Shown in pieces: positions 15,743 to 24,389 of a stretch of 33,527 nt of DNA; position 1 is the first letter of the stretch; each line of letters starts with the position of its first letter. The translations under genes and the position numbers were made by a program. The stretch spans positions 1 to 33,527 of the forward strand of contig JAIRXR010000008.1 in the NCBI GenBank assembly GCA_031268175.1, given 5' to 3'. Origin of the DNA: Puniceicoccales bacterium (GTDB lineage: Bacteria > Verrucomicrobiota > Verrucomicrobiia > Opitutales > JAIRKQ01). The notes under the pieces are model-generated. The model was not told the origin of the DNA, made no database searches, and saw only the letters and a program-made list of their open reading frames with translations.

Positions 15743-17794
15743 CTAAAGTGGGCCGATGTCATCGTCTTCGTCGCCACCTTGCCAAAGAAAACTGATGAAA
15801 TCACGCACGGATAACTTGTTTCCGCTGCGCGCTTGCGCCGTGCCATTTGGCGCATCCGCTCGCTCTGCATCAGTATCAGCATCGCCGAACCCCAACTCTT
15901 TTTCTGCTTGGAGTGCGGCTTCGTACATCGCACTCGCATAGTGCTTTTCTAAAAAAGAGAGTTGTCGCATGAGGACAGTTGCATCTGCAACAGGAACGGC
16001 GCTAACCATGGACAAATTGGTGCTTACCATGGATAAGAAGGCGCTTACGCAGGCTTTACCAGTTTCAACAAGCTTAGACGACTTTGATGGCACTGCGACG
16101 GCATCCAGCATAACTTTGTGCGATGAAAATTCAAAAGTCTTAAACCCAGAAAATAAGGCGGCGGCTTTCATACCCACGCCGTCCGTAAGGATTTCCCCTT
16201 TTACTGAAACTTGCAGGCAACGGTCGCGATTTTTTCCAACGCTTTCGGCGTTCAATCCACTAGATTCTATCCATTTTCTGTTTATTGGCGCTGGATTCAA
16301 CGCCAAAGTATTGATGCCAGTATACGCACAGGCCAATTGGGCGATGCCACCTCCCAAAGAATGTCCACTCAGCACGCACTCATTTTCGCCAAAACATTCT
16401 TTCATAATTTCTGCCAGCTTGATCCCCTGCTGAAACATGTCAGGCGGAATATCTGGAGCAATGGCGATTTGCGCATCAGATTTTAAAGTTTCTGTCCATC
16501 CGGCACCAGAACTAGAACCCCTAGTTCCAATTATGTGCGCATATGTTTTCCCGGTTTCTTTGTCATAGGCTATTCTCGCCTGAAATCCCGGCGGTTCTGA
16601 GACCAACAAGCCTTCTTTATTTACCTTAAATTGCCAGCTTCTGGACTTGTCTTCGGTCGTCAATTTTTTGAGGAAGGTTTTAACTTCTTTTGGCAAGCCA
16701 TTCGCAAATCGCCCTACGCCTTCCCCACCTGCCGCTGCCTCCTCAGATTTAAACGCCATTATTAGATTTTCGTCCGTGTCCTGTTTCTCGTCTGCAATCG
16801 TTAATGCCTTAACTAGGTCTTTTCGCTTATCTGAGCCAATGCTCACATATGGCACAGTCGTTTGCTCGGAGGATACCGCTTCCCTCAGACCTTTAGCCAT
16901 ACTCTTGTTTTCTTCTCTTAGTTCTTTCAGCTTACTCGATATTTCTCGCAACTCCGATTCCAACTTCGTCTTTTTTTCCTTCAGTTCCTTAATTTCAGTT
17001 TTCGTCTTTGTGATATATTTTTTTGTTTCCTTCACTTCCTTTTTTAAGTTCTTCACTTCCTTTCTCAGCCTTTCAAGTTCGCCATCGTCCGGCTGAACCC
17101 GAGTGTGCCGGCGAGAAAGCCATCTACCCTGAAGGATATTTTTTTCAACGAAATCCGACTCCATGCGCTGCAACTTCTTCTGCGCAGTCTTAAGTTCCAC
17201 TTCCTTTAGCGCTAAATTTTCATTTGTTGTTTCCAACTCTTTTTCAAATTCCTTTTCTTGTTTTTCTAAATCCTTACGTTCTTGTTTCCTTGCCTTTTCC
17301 TTGGATGCAACGTCTTTTAGAAGTTCATTCCAAGCCAATTTTTGTTCGCCTTTATCATGTATTTTGCCAGTGTCCGCTTCCGATTCGCCAATCGCTCTAG
17401 AATCGGCTGTGTCCGGCGTCTCTATCCGGGGAATCGAATCAAAATTCGACGAAGATGACGAACGGGATAAAATGCCTGACCCAGCGACCAATTGCTGGCT
17501 GGAATTCAAGTACGATTTTGCTCGCGCAGTCGATTTGACCACCGCGTTGGTTTTTGAACCGGCTGATGCATTTCCAGTCACACTGCGATTGGGACTGTTC
17601 TTTGGCCCCACTCCGCCGCTGCGCTGCTCCACGCTGGTACTAGCTCCATTTTTTTTAACATCAGCAACCAAATTGCGTTGCGTTGGCACTGATTTTATTC
17701 CTTTCGTCCCGCCAATTCCTCTCGCAGATGTTCCCTCTGTTGCGTTTGCCTGCTGAGAAGCATTGTTTCCCACACCCATATTCGCTCTGCTCAT
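15743..17794 (-). CDS. Coiled-coil class 3 lipase-like protein, candidate secreted effector
   Basis: From ATG 17794 the protein has 683 residues. I prefer this start over the in-frame ATG at 17815 because AGGGA lies six bases before it. Residues 1-150 are rich in Ser, Asn, Gly and Thr with no signal peptide, as in T3SS substrates. Residues ~155-300 are a long Lys/Glu coiled coil. A lipase fold follows, with an IIGTRGSS strand-loop, the nucleophile elbow GHSLGGG (Ser479), and plausible triad partners Asp538 (EILTD) and His559 (SSHKV). Class 3 lipases hydrolyse acylglycerols or phospholipids. The C-terminus is acidic. Base composition is lower in GC than in valS and pheT. Secretion through the T3SS is inference. 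Confidence 0.82.
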   Translation of the reverse strand: MSRANMGVGNNASQQANATEGTSARGIGGTKGIKSVPTQRNLVADVKKNGASTSVEQRSGGVGPKNSPNRSVTGNASAGSKTNAVVKSTARAKSYLNSSQQLVAGSGILSRSSSSSNFDSIPRIETPDTADSRAIGESEADTGKIHDKGEQKLAWNELLKDVASKEKARKQERKDLEKQEKEFEKELETTNENLALKEVELKTAQKKLQRMESDFVEKNILQGRWLSRRHTRVQPDDGELERLRKEVKNLKKEVKETKKYITKTKTEIKELKEKKTKLESELREISSKLKELREENKSMAKGLREAVSSEQTTVPYVSIGSDKRKDLVKALTIADEKQDTDENLIMAFKSEEAAAGGEGVGRFANGLPKEVKTFLKKLTTEDKSRSWQFKVNKEGLLVSEPPGFQARIAYDKETGKTYAHIIGTRGSSSGAGWTETLKSDAQIAIAPDIPPDMFQQGIKLAEIMKECFGENECVLSGHSLGGGIAQLACAYTGINTLALNPAPINRKWIESSGLNAESVGKNRDRCLQVSVKGEILTDGVGMKAAALFSGFKTFEFSSHKVMLDAVAVPSKSSKLVETGKACVSAFLSMVSTNLSMVSAVPVADATVLMRQLSFLEKHYASAMYEAALQAEKELGFGDADTDAERADAPNGTAQARSGNKLSVRDFISFLWQGGDEDDDIGPL

Positions 17795-17838
17795 ACAATT
17801 CCCTATAAAATACATAGCAAAACTACAATTTTATCAAA

Positions 17839-17881
17839 AGGCGTCAACAAATTTTTACATTTTGTTCGCAAAACAACGCCT
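17839..17881. repeat. Nested inverted repeat in the lipase/pheT divergent region
   Basis: AGGCGT (17839-17844) and ACGCCT (17876-17881) are exact inverted arms. AACAAA (17846-17851) and TTTGTT (17861-17866) form an inner inverted pair. The element lies 45-87 bases upstream of the lipase-like start codon and could be an operator or hairpin. Confidence 0.4.
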
Positions 17882-17978
17882 CTAGGCAAAATTTTCGCCG
17901 CGCACGCGCCCGAATGCGCAAAACTTTACTTGCAAGTCCGTGGAAAATTTTTACCTAGGCATCACACCGGGAGATTCA

Positions 17979-20405
17979 GTGAAAATAAGTACGCAATGGC
18001 TGCGCAGATACCTTGATTTGCAAATTTCCGATGGGGAACTCGGAGAAATTTTTACCTCCATCGGCTTGGAGGTCGAGGGAGTTGAAAGCGTTGGCGTTGC
18101 CAGGCAGGCGACTCTCGTCGTCGGGGAGGTTCTTGAAATTGTACGGCATCCAAATGCCGATAAGCTGTCTCTGTGCAAGGTGCGAACCGGAGCGAATGAC
18201 ATTCGGCAAATAGTGTGCGGAGCAAAAAATTTCAAAGTCGGCGACCACGTACCGGTCGCGCTTCCGGGGACGGTGCTGCCAGGTAATTTTCGCATAGACA
18301 AAAGCAACTTGCGCGGCGTGGATTCCGAGAGCATGATGTGCAGCGGGAAAGAGCTAGCCATCGACGATAACCACAGTGGAATCCTAATACTTGGCAAAGA
18401 AACCAGAATCGGCGCATGCCTCCACGACGAAATTGACATTCGTAGCGACACAATTTTTGACCTGTCGTTGACAGCAAATCGCGGCGATTGCCTGAGTCAC
18501 ATCGGCGTTGCCAGGGACGTAGCGGCTAAGTTAGACATGCCGCTGAAACTTCCAAAAATTACCGAAGCTGCGGTATCGGAGAAACGGCCGGAGGGGCATT
18601 TCCTCGAAAGCATCTCCGTGGAAACGCAGAATTGCGAATGCTATTCCACCATCTGCATAAAAAATATTAAAATCGGGGAAAGCCCACGCTGGCTGATGGA
18701 CGATCTCTCCGCCGTCGGCGTGAGATCCATCAATAACGCCGTCGACATAGGAAATTGGGTCATGGTGGAAACTGGACAGCCGGTCCACGTATTCGACGCT
18801 GCGAAAATCAGCGGCAATCGGCTGACAATTCGCCAGGCAACAGACGGAGAAACGATTGTTTCACTCGACGGCAAATTGCGCACGCTGGATCGCACGATGA
18901 TGGTGATTTGCGATGGAGAGAAGCCGCTCGTAATTGCCGGCATAGTCGGAAGTATTGCCGCCGAAGTGGATGCAAACACCGTCGATATTTTGATTGAAAG
19001 TGCCTACTTCGATGCGGACAACGTCAGGCAAACTGCCAAATGTTTGAATGTTTCGACGGAAAGTTCCCACAGATTTTCCAGAGACATAGACTCTGCGAAC
19101 GTAGCGCGAAATTGCCGGCGCGTTGCGGATTTAGTGGTGGAAATTTGCGGAGGAGAAATCGCTTCGAAATGCTGGCAGGTCGGGTCACCCAAGCGGCAAA
19201 CGCTCAAAATAGACTTTAGGCCGTCTTCGATTGAAAAATTGTGCGGGTTTGCCATCCACCTCGGCGCAGCGGAAAAATTTTTGACTAACCTTGGCTTTGG
19301 AATGGAAAACCTCGGCAGTGACCTCTGGAATGTCACCGTGCCAGCTCACCGTACGGACATAACCTGCCAGGCCGATATTGTGTCTGAGTGCCTACGCATG
19401 CACGGCACCGATAAAATACCTGAAACGCGAGCCAAAGGCGCTGGGCTACACCGCGACACCGATTCCTCTGTAACATTTTTTTCCAATGCCACTGGCTATT
19501 TTTCCAATCATGGCTTCTTTGAATGCTGCAACATTTCACTGCGCAGCGAACACGAAGCGGAGAAACTATTTGGGAAAGGCTCCGCTCTCGCCATGCGAAA
19601 TCCGCTTAGCTCTGACCAAAATTGCTTTCGAAATTCGCTGATTCCAGGCCTGCTTGATAGCTTGAAGCTGAACATTCAAAGCGGCAATGCAGATGGAAAA
19701 TTTTTCGAAACAGGGCGCATAGCGCTGAAAATCAACGGAAGATTCAACGAATGTCTGGCGGTCGGCATGGTCGCAATTTCACGGTCAATTGATCGCTCAT
19801 GGGAAATCACCGAAGAATATGATTTCTACGATGCCAAAGCCCTGATTCTGCCTATCCTGCGCAACTTTTGTCCGAAAATTCCGCAATTCTGCCCGATACA
19901 CGAAAGCAACCTTTGGCAATCGAGCTACTCTGCCGGTTGCGGATCTTTGGATCGCGAAAAATTCCAAGCAATCTGCGGCCTGTTGAACATAGGCTTCACG
20001 AAAAAGTTCGACATCAAACAGCGTATCATTGCCGCCGAAATAGTCGTACATCCGTCGATTTTTTCGGCGAAGTTGGCAAAGGCTTCCTACGCAGCGTTCA
20101 GCCAATTTCCAAGAGTATCAAAGGACATATCGCTGATTGTGGATTGCGGCGAATTTGCCGCAGCCGTGGAAAGCAACGCGCTGCGGGCCGCAAAAAAAAA
20201 TGTGGCAAACGATGTTTTCATAGAATCGATCAATGTTTTCGACATCTATGCCGGGGATGAAATTCCAGCTGGAACAAAAAACATAGGCCTGACGATAAGT
20301 TACCGCTCCGCCACGCGCACACTGACGGATGCGGAAGTGCAAGCGGCGTTCAATGGAGCACAGGCGGACATCGAGAAACTGTACAAAATAAGAAAGCAGG
20401 CATGA
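17979..20405 (+). CDS. pheT: Phenylalanine--tRNA ligase beta subunit
   Basis: PheT is the large subunit of the alpha2beta2 enzyme. I choose GTG 17979, preceded by GGGAG at five bases, giving 808 residues starting MKISTQWLRRYLDL as in the family; the open frame extends 13 codons further upstream without similarity. Domains in order are B1, an OB-fold tRNA-binding region (~35-150, VVGEVLEIVRHPNADKLSLCKV), the B3/B4 editing region with SLTANRGDCLSHIGVARD and AVDIGNWVM, the B5 domain, the catalytic-like B6/B7 region and a C-terminal FDX-ACB anticodon domain (FPRVSKDISLIVD). No pheS accompanies it. The TGA overlaps the gatC ATG by four bases. Confidence 0.96.
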   Translation: MKISTQWLRRYLDLQISDGELGEIFTSIGLEVEGVESVGVARQATLVVGEVLEIVRHPNADKLSLCKVRTGANDIRQIVCGAKNFKVGDHVPVALPGTVLPGNFRIDKSNLRGVDSESMMCSGKELAIDDNHSGILILGKETRIGACLHDEIDIRSDTIFDLSLTANRGDCLSHIGVARDVAAKLDMPLKLPKITEAAVSEKRPEGHFLESISVETQNCECYSTICIKNIKIGESPRWLMDDLSAVGVRSINNAVDIGNWVMVETGQPVHVFDAAKISGNRLTIRQATDGETIVSLDGKLRTLDRTMMVICDGEKPLVIAGIVGSIAAEVDANTVDILIESAYFDADNVRQTAKCLNVSTESSHRFSRDIDSANVARNCRRVADLVVEICGGEIASKCWQVGSPKRQTLKIDFRPSSIEKLCGFAIHLGAAEKFLTNLGFGMENLGSDLWNVTVPAHRTDITCQADIVSECLRMHGTDKIPETRAKGAGLHRDTDSSVTFFSNATGYFSNHGFFECCNISLRSEHEAEKLFGKGSALAMRNPLSSDQNCFRNSLIPGLLDSLKLNIQSGNADGKFFETGRIALKINGRFNECLAVGMVAISRSIDRSWEITEEYDFYDAKALILPILRNFCPKIPQFCPIHESNLWQSSYSAGCGSLDREKFQAICGLLNIGFTKKFDIKQRIIAAEIVVHPSIFSAKLAKASYAAFSQFPRVSKDISLIVDCGEFAAAVESNALRAAKKNVANDVFIESINVFDIYAGDEIPAGTKNIGLTISYRSATRTLTDAEVQAAFNGAQADIEKLYKIRKQA

Positions 20406-20707
20406 ACGAAAAGTTAGAAGGCGAAAACGGCGGCATCGACATCGATCGCGTGGCCACGCTCGCGCGCATTCACCTGACGGAACGGGAGCGCTCCGATTTT
20501 AGGGAAAGCCTCAATTCAATCCTGGCATTTCTCAGCAAACTATCGGAAATAGACGTGAATGGAGTTGAGCCATCCGCCCATGCTATGCCGCTCTACAACG
20601 TCCTGCGCGACGATGTCCCCGGAAAAACATTCGATTCGGAAACCGCACTGGCAAACGCGCCCAAGCAAAGAAATAATCTGGTTATCGTGCCGAAAGTTGT
20701 GGAATAG
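20402..20707 (+). CDS. gatC: Asp-tRNA(Asn)/Glu-tRNA(Gln) amidotransferase subunit C
   Basis: GatC is the small stabilising subunit of the GatCAB transamidosome, which makes Gln-tRNA and/or Asn-tRNA from mischarged precursors. The 101-residue product has the family pattern: IDIDRVATLARIHLTERE at the N-terminus, LNSILAFLSKLSEIDVNGVEP in the middle, and LRDDVP and ALANAPKQRNNLVIVPKVVE at the end. The ATG overlaps the pheT stop (ATGA). gatA follows within eight bases. Confidence 0.94.
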   Translation: MNEKLEGENGGIDIDRVATLARIHLTERERSDFRESLNSILAFLSKLSEIDVNGVEPSAHAMPLYNVLRDDVPGKTFDSETALANAPKQRNNLVIVPKVVE

Positions 20708-20714
20708 GAAACCA

Positions 20715-22184
20715 ATGGATGACAAAATTTTTTATAGAACTGCGACCGCGCTTGAAAAATCGCTTGATAGCGGCGAGATTACCTCCGTCGAACTAGCAAG
20801 GGCCATTATCGCCAGAACAAAGGCCATCGATAACAAATTAAACGCCTTCATTTCATTCGATGAAGAAAAAACGCTCGGAGAGGCCGCGGAGTCGGATGCC
20901 AGGCGCAAAGCCGGAAAGAAATTAAGTCCACTCGACGGCATACCGATTGGCATCAAGGACGTAATTGCCGAACGCGGACAACCACTGACATGCGGATCTA
21001 AAATTTTGGATGGTTATGTCTCTCCCTACGACGCGACCGCTGTAAGCCGCATGCGCGCAGCCGGCTGCGTACTGTGGGGGCGAATCAACATGGACGAATT
21101 TGCCATGGGATCATCCAATGAAAACTCATACTATGGAAAAGTCTGCAACCCGTGGGACGTCACGTGCGTTCCCGGTGGAAGCAGCGGCGGCAGCGCAGCG
21201 GCGGTCGCATCCGGCGAAGCGATAATGGCACTTGGATCTGACACCGGAGGTTCTGTCCGCCAGCCGGCTGCGTTTTGCGGAATTGTTGGACTTAAGCCGT
21301 CCTACGGAGCCGTTAGCAGGTACGGCCTAGTGGCATTTGCCAGCTCCCTCGACCAAATAGGGCAATTCGGCAGATCCATTGGTGACGTCGCCACGCTGTT
21401 TCAGATACTTTCCGGGCACGACGAAAAGGACTCCTCGAGCTACCCATTCGAAAAGAAAGACTATGTCGCTGAGCTGAAAAATTACAGAGCCGTCAAAACC
21501 ATAGGCGTGCCCAGGGAATTTTTCGGGAATGGGTTGGACCACGGCGTAAAGCGAACAGTGGAAAAGGCGGTGGATTTTTATGAAAAGGCCGGCCACGTAG
21601 TGAAGGAAGTGGAGCTTACAACTGCCATCGAATATGCCATGGCGGTATATTACATAGTGGCTACGGCGGAAGCTTCAGCAAATTTGGCTAGATTCGACGG
21701 CATTCGCTACGGCTATCGGGCGAGTGGCGCAAAGGATGCCATAGACATATACCACAAAACGCGCGGCGAAGGATTTGGTCCTGAGGTGAAAAGGCGGATC
21801 ATGCTTGGAACTTTCGTGTTGAGCAGCGAAAATTTCGATTCCTATTACCTGCGCGCGCAAAAAGTCCGAACACTAATAAGAAACAGCTTCATGAAAATAT
21901 TCGAAAGCGTCGACGCGCTGGTCACGCCTGTAACTCCAAGCACCGCATTTAAAATCGGAGAAAAGACTTCCGATCCGCTGCAAATGTATTTGGCGGACGT
22001 CTACACAATCCCCGTTAACCTTGCCGGCCTTTGTGGGTTGTCCGTTCCGTGTGGGTTTTCGGAATCCGGACTTCCAGTGGGAATGCAAATCATCGGCAAG
22101 CCATTTCACGAACACGAAATTTTGGCCCTCGGCTACGAATTTGAGCGGAGCCACGATTTCAAAAACGCACACCCACTGATCTAA
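20715..22184 (+). CDS. gatA: Asp-tRNA(Asn)/Glu-tRNA(Gln) amidotransferase subunit A
   Basis: GatA is the amidase subunit that releases ammonia from glutamine. From ATG 20715 it has 489 residues. The start lies eight bases after the gatC stop; the open frame extends upstream into gatC, but that part does not resemble the family. The amidase-signature triad is visible as Lys81 (GIPIGIKDV), cis-Ser156 (GGSSGGSAAA) and Ser180 (GSDTGGSVRQ). gatB is not in the window, so the operon here is pheT-gatC-gatA. The 3' end faces the methyltransferase-like gene 35 bases away without a visible terminator. Confidence 0.97.
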   Translation: MDDKIFYRTATALEKSLDSGEITSVELARAIIARTKAIDNKLNAFISFDEEKTLGEAAESDARRKAGKKLSPLDGIPIGIKDVIAERGQPLTCGSKILDGYVSPYDATAVSRMRAAGCVLWGRINMDEFAMGSSNENSYYGKVCNPWDVTCVPGGSSGGSAAAVASGEAIMALGSDTGGSVRQPAAFCGIVGLKPSYGAVSRYGLVAFASSLDQIGQFGRSIGDVATLFQILSGHDEKDSSSYPFEKKDYVAELKNYRAVKTIGVPREFFGNGLDHGVKRTVEKAVDFYEKAGHVVKEVELTTAIEYAMAVYYIVATAEASANLARFDGIRYGYRASGAKDAIDIYHKTRGEGFGPEVKRRIMLGTFVLSSENFDSYYLRAQKVRTLIRNSFMKIFESVDALVTPVTPSTAFKIGEKTSDPLQMYLADVYTIPVNLAGLCGLSVPCGFSESGLPVGMQIIGKPFHEHEILALGYEFERSHDFKNAHPLI

Positions 22185-22219
22185 AATTCACTGCAACCAG
22201 GCAACTTTCGCAACTCACA

Positions 22220-22723
22220 CTAGTCGTGCGTTTCACTTTTCCACGGCGTAAGGCGTGGGATCCAGCGCGGCACATTGCGCTTGTAGTCCAGGTATTCCTG
22301 CCCGAATCTTTTTTCCAAGCCCTTTTCTTCGAAAAACGGGAAGTAGATGGCATTGCCGACCAGAAATAAAAAAAATAGCGACAAAACTACACCGGAACGC
22401 AGGAGCAGGGCCTCCGCCATCAGCATCAGCAAAACGCTGCCTATCATCGGATTTCTGACGTATCTGTACGGGCCTGCCACGACTAGCTTTCTGGGAGGGG
22501 CCCACGGAGCCGCCGTTCCCTCCCCGTCCCTATCAAATAGTTGCATTGTCCACGCGGCCATAAGTAGACCGACAACCAAGAAAATTCCACCGGCGCAGAG
22601 CAAAATCGGAGCACTCGGAGTCCATCCGTATCCGGTAAAATATAGGGCAATCGCCGGAATTACCACAAGAACCGTAAATGGCAGTGCAACGACAGCCCTT
22701 ATCCACTCAAAAATCATACTCAT
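22220..22723 (-). CDS. Isoprenylcysteine carboxyl methyltransferase-like membrane protein
   Basis: The 167-residue product (ATG 22723; an in-frame GTG at 22762 would add 13 residues) has four to five hydrophobic segments. The C-terminal signature of the ICMT/phospholipid methyltransferase superfamily is present: GPYRYVRNPM near residues 95-105, followed by FFEEKGLEKRFGQEYLDYKRNVPRWIP. Such proteins are inner-membrane SAM-dependent methyltransferases, but bacterial members often have unknown substrates. It lies 66 bases downstream of sctP in the same direction, so it may be read from the T3SS transcript or have its own promoter. Confidence 0.82.
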   Translation of the reverse strand: MSMIFEWIRAVVALPFTVLVVIPAIALYFTGYGWTPSAPILLCAGGIFLVVGLLMAAWTMQLFDRDGEGTAAPWAPPRKLVVAGPYRYVRNPMIGSVLLMLMAEALLLRSGVVLSLFFLFLVGNAIYFPFFEEKGLEKRFGQEYLDYKRNVPRWIPRLTPWKSETHD

Positions 22724-22789
22724 TCTTCGCCCGGGTAAAAAAACGGACGCCAATTCTAGCACTGCGCGAAAAATGTCAACTGCACGCGT

Positions 22790-23890
22790 CTAATGATCGT
22801 CCTCATCTGTATTTTCCTCCCATTGACTATCGTGGCGATTCCTCGACCGCCCATCGTTGTTCTGGTTATCATTCGCATTTTGGTGCTCGATCTCTATGTC
22901 GATGTGGTCTATGCCATTCAGCTTTTCCATGAGCTGCATTCGCAATTCGCCGCTGCGATGGTTCAAAATGCTGGCGGATTCATCGGATCCGGTGACAAAA
23001 TTGACGCTTATGGCCTTGCCATCCTTTGAAATCAGCACCTCCGTATCCTTTAAAACGCTGTCCTGCAGCGTGACACGCACCTCCTGCTTCGCGTTCAACG
23101 CTTCGTATGAAGCGATGATTTTTTCGGCGACCTGCACACCCAAGCTTTTGATTACGCTTGCGGCCTCCTGCGACTGCGGTTCGATGCGTTGCATAGCCAA
23201 ACTTTCCAGAATTTTTACGCCCTGGGTGGCACCGGCACTAGCGGAATCATCGAAGTTTGCAACGTTGCTCATATCTCCATCTTGCAAAATCTTCCCGGTA
23301 TACCCATGCGTGCGCTTGCCACGTTCCTCGCTGAATCTTGGCCGAACACCGGACGGCACTTCCTTTTCATGCTCGCGTTTGGCGTCATTCGGGCCCTCTC
23401 CAGCGCGCTGGCCCACGTAATTTTTTCCTCCAATAGATGCGGATTCGCCGTGCGGGGCCACGCCGTGGTTCGCGTTTGTTTTGTCTCCGGGCTTTGGTTG
23501 AGGGCTACTCGCTTGCTCTCCGAGATTTTTTCCTCCGACAGGGGCGGATTCGCTGTGCGGAGCCACGCCGTGATTCGCGTTTGTTTTGTCTCCGGGCTTT
23601 GGTTGAGGGCTACTCGCTTGCTCTCCGCCGTGCTGATTCCGCTGGTCGCTTCTGGCGGCACCGGCATGATCTTCTCCCGTGGAAATGGACCCACTTTTGT
23701 CAAAAAATTCTCCGCCATCGGCACCATCGCTGCCATGTTTTTTTTTGGCAAGACTATCGGCAAAGGATGCCACATCCCTTGGATCCGCCCCACTGCCGGC
23801 CTTTAAAAGGTCCTTTTCTGGGAAAATTTCACTCTCCGCCGAATCACTTAGGCCCTTTTCCGCACTATAATTTCTCACTCTATCCGCCAT
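22790..23890 (-). CDS. sctP: Type III secretion needle-length regulator SctP-like (FliK-type C-terminal domain)
   Basis: From ATG 23890 the protein has 366 residues. An upstream in-frame start at 23938 would overlap sctO by 29 bases and is less likely. The first ~240 residues are hydrophilic and disordered, and include a 35-residue segment repeated twice in tandem (GEQASSPQPKPGDKTNANHG core). Residues ~260-340 resemble the FliK/SctP export-switch domain: VRVTLQDSVLKDTEVLISKDG and ELRMQLMEKLNGIDHIDIEIE. In T3SSs this protein measures needle length and switches export specificity. Assignment rests on position after sctO plus this domain. The C-terminus is Asn/Asp-rich. Confidence 0.75.
   Translation of the reverse strand: MADRVRNYSAEKGLSDSAESEIFPEKDLLKAGSGADPRDVASFADSLAKKKHGSDGADGGEFFDKSGSISTGEDHAGAARSDQRNQHGGEQASSPQPKPGDKTNANHGVAPHSESAPVGGKNLGEQASSPQPKPGDKTNANHGVAPHGESASIGGKNYVGQRAGEGPNDAKREHEKEVPSGVRPRFSEERGKRTHGYTGKILQDGDMSNVANFDDSASAGATQGVKILESLAMQRIEPQSQEAASVIKSLGVQVAEKIIASYEALNAKQEVRVTLQDSVLKDTEVLISKDGKAISVNFVTGSDESASILNHRSGELRMQLMEKLNGIDHIDIEIEHQNANDNQNNDGRSRNRHDSQWEENTDEDDH
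23421..23627. repeat. 105-base tandem direct repeat inside sctP
   Basis: Two adjacent copies (23421-23522 and 23526-23627) are offset by exactly 105 bases and nearly identical. They encode a Pro/Gly/Asn-rich 35-residue repeat. The period is a multiple of three, so copy number could change without breaking the reading frame. Confidence 0.9.
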
Positions 23891-23909
23891 AAATTCCACG
23901 CCATCAAAA

Positions 23910-24389
23910 TCAACTCTTCGCCGCACCGCCCCTGGCAAATTCTTCCAGTTCCCTATCGAGTGTCAATTCTTCTTCCTTTGTCATCTCCCTCATCCAATCT
24001 TCCCTGTGTGATTTTATTTTCTCAACGTTCTTGTTTGCTTCCTGCAACTCGTGCCGCTTTTGCTTCAAGTTTTTCTCGGCCTTGGCCAGATTATCCTTCG
24101 CCGCTTCAAGGCTCTGCTCGTGAGTTATCAACTTACTTTTCAGCGCCTTTATGGCGTAGTGCAGCTCGTCCACGGACCCCTTCTTCACTTTCTGCATAAT
24201 TATTTTCTTATACAAACGATCCGTCTCCTTTTCCATGAAAATTCTAAAATCCGCCAATGTTTTTTCCGCGTTGCTCACGTTGGTCTTCGCCTCTGCCAAT
24301 AGTCTCTGCGCCTGATTTAAATTTCGTTCCGCAACGTCCCTTCGGAAATTTCTGACGCGCAATATTTCCTCTAAAACATATTTTGCCAT
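23910..24389 (-). CDS. sctO: Type III secretion stalk protein SctO (YscO/FliJ family)
   Basis: The 159-residue, highly charged product is almost entirely a helical hairpin coiled coil, as expected for SctO/FliJ, the central stalk that links the ATPase hexamer to the export gate. It begins [21 protein letters not shown], a typical start of the family. The start codon shares one base with the sctN stop (TAATG), indicating translational coupling. Sequence identity in this family is low, so the call relies on length, helical pattern and position between sctN and sctP. Confidence 0.85.
   Translation of the reverse strand: MAKYVLEEILRVRNFRRDVAERNLNQAQRLLAEAKTNVSNAEKTLADFRIFMEKETDRLYKKIIMQKVKKGSVDELHYAIKALKSKLITHEQSLEAAKDNLAKAEKNLKQKRHELQEANKNVEKIKSHREDWMREMTKEEELTLDRELEEFARGGAAKS

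Noticed and set aside
23189..23806. 205-codon plus-strand frame opposite sctP
   Set aside because: It is a shadow created by the tandem repeat on the opposite strand, with no plausible start signal.
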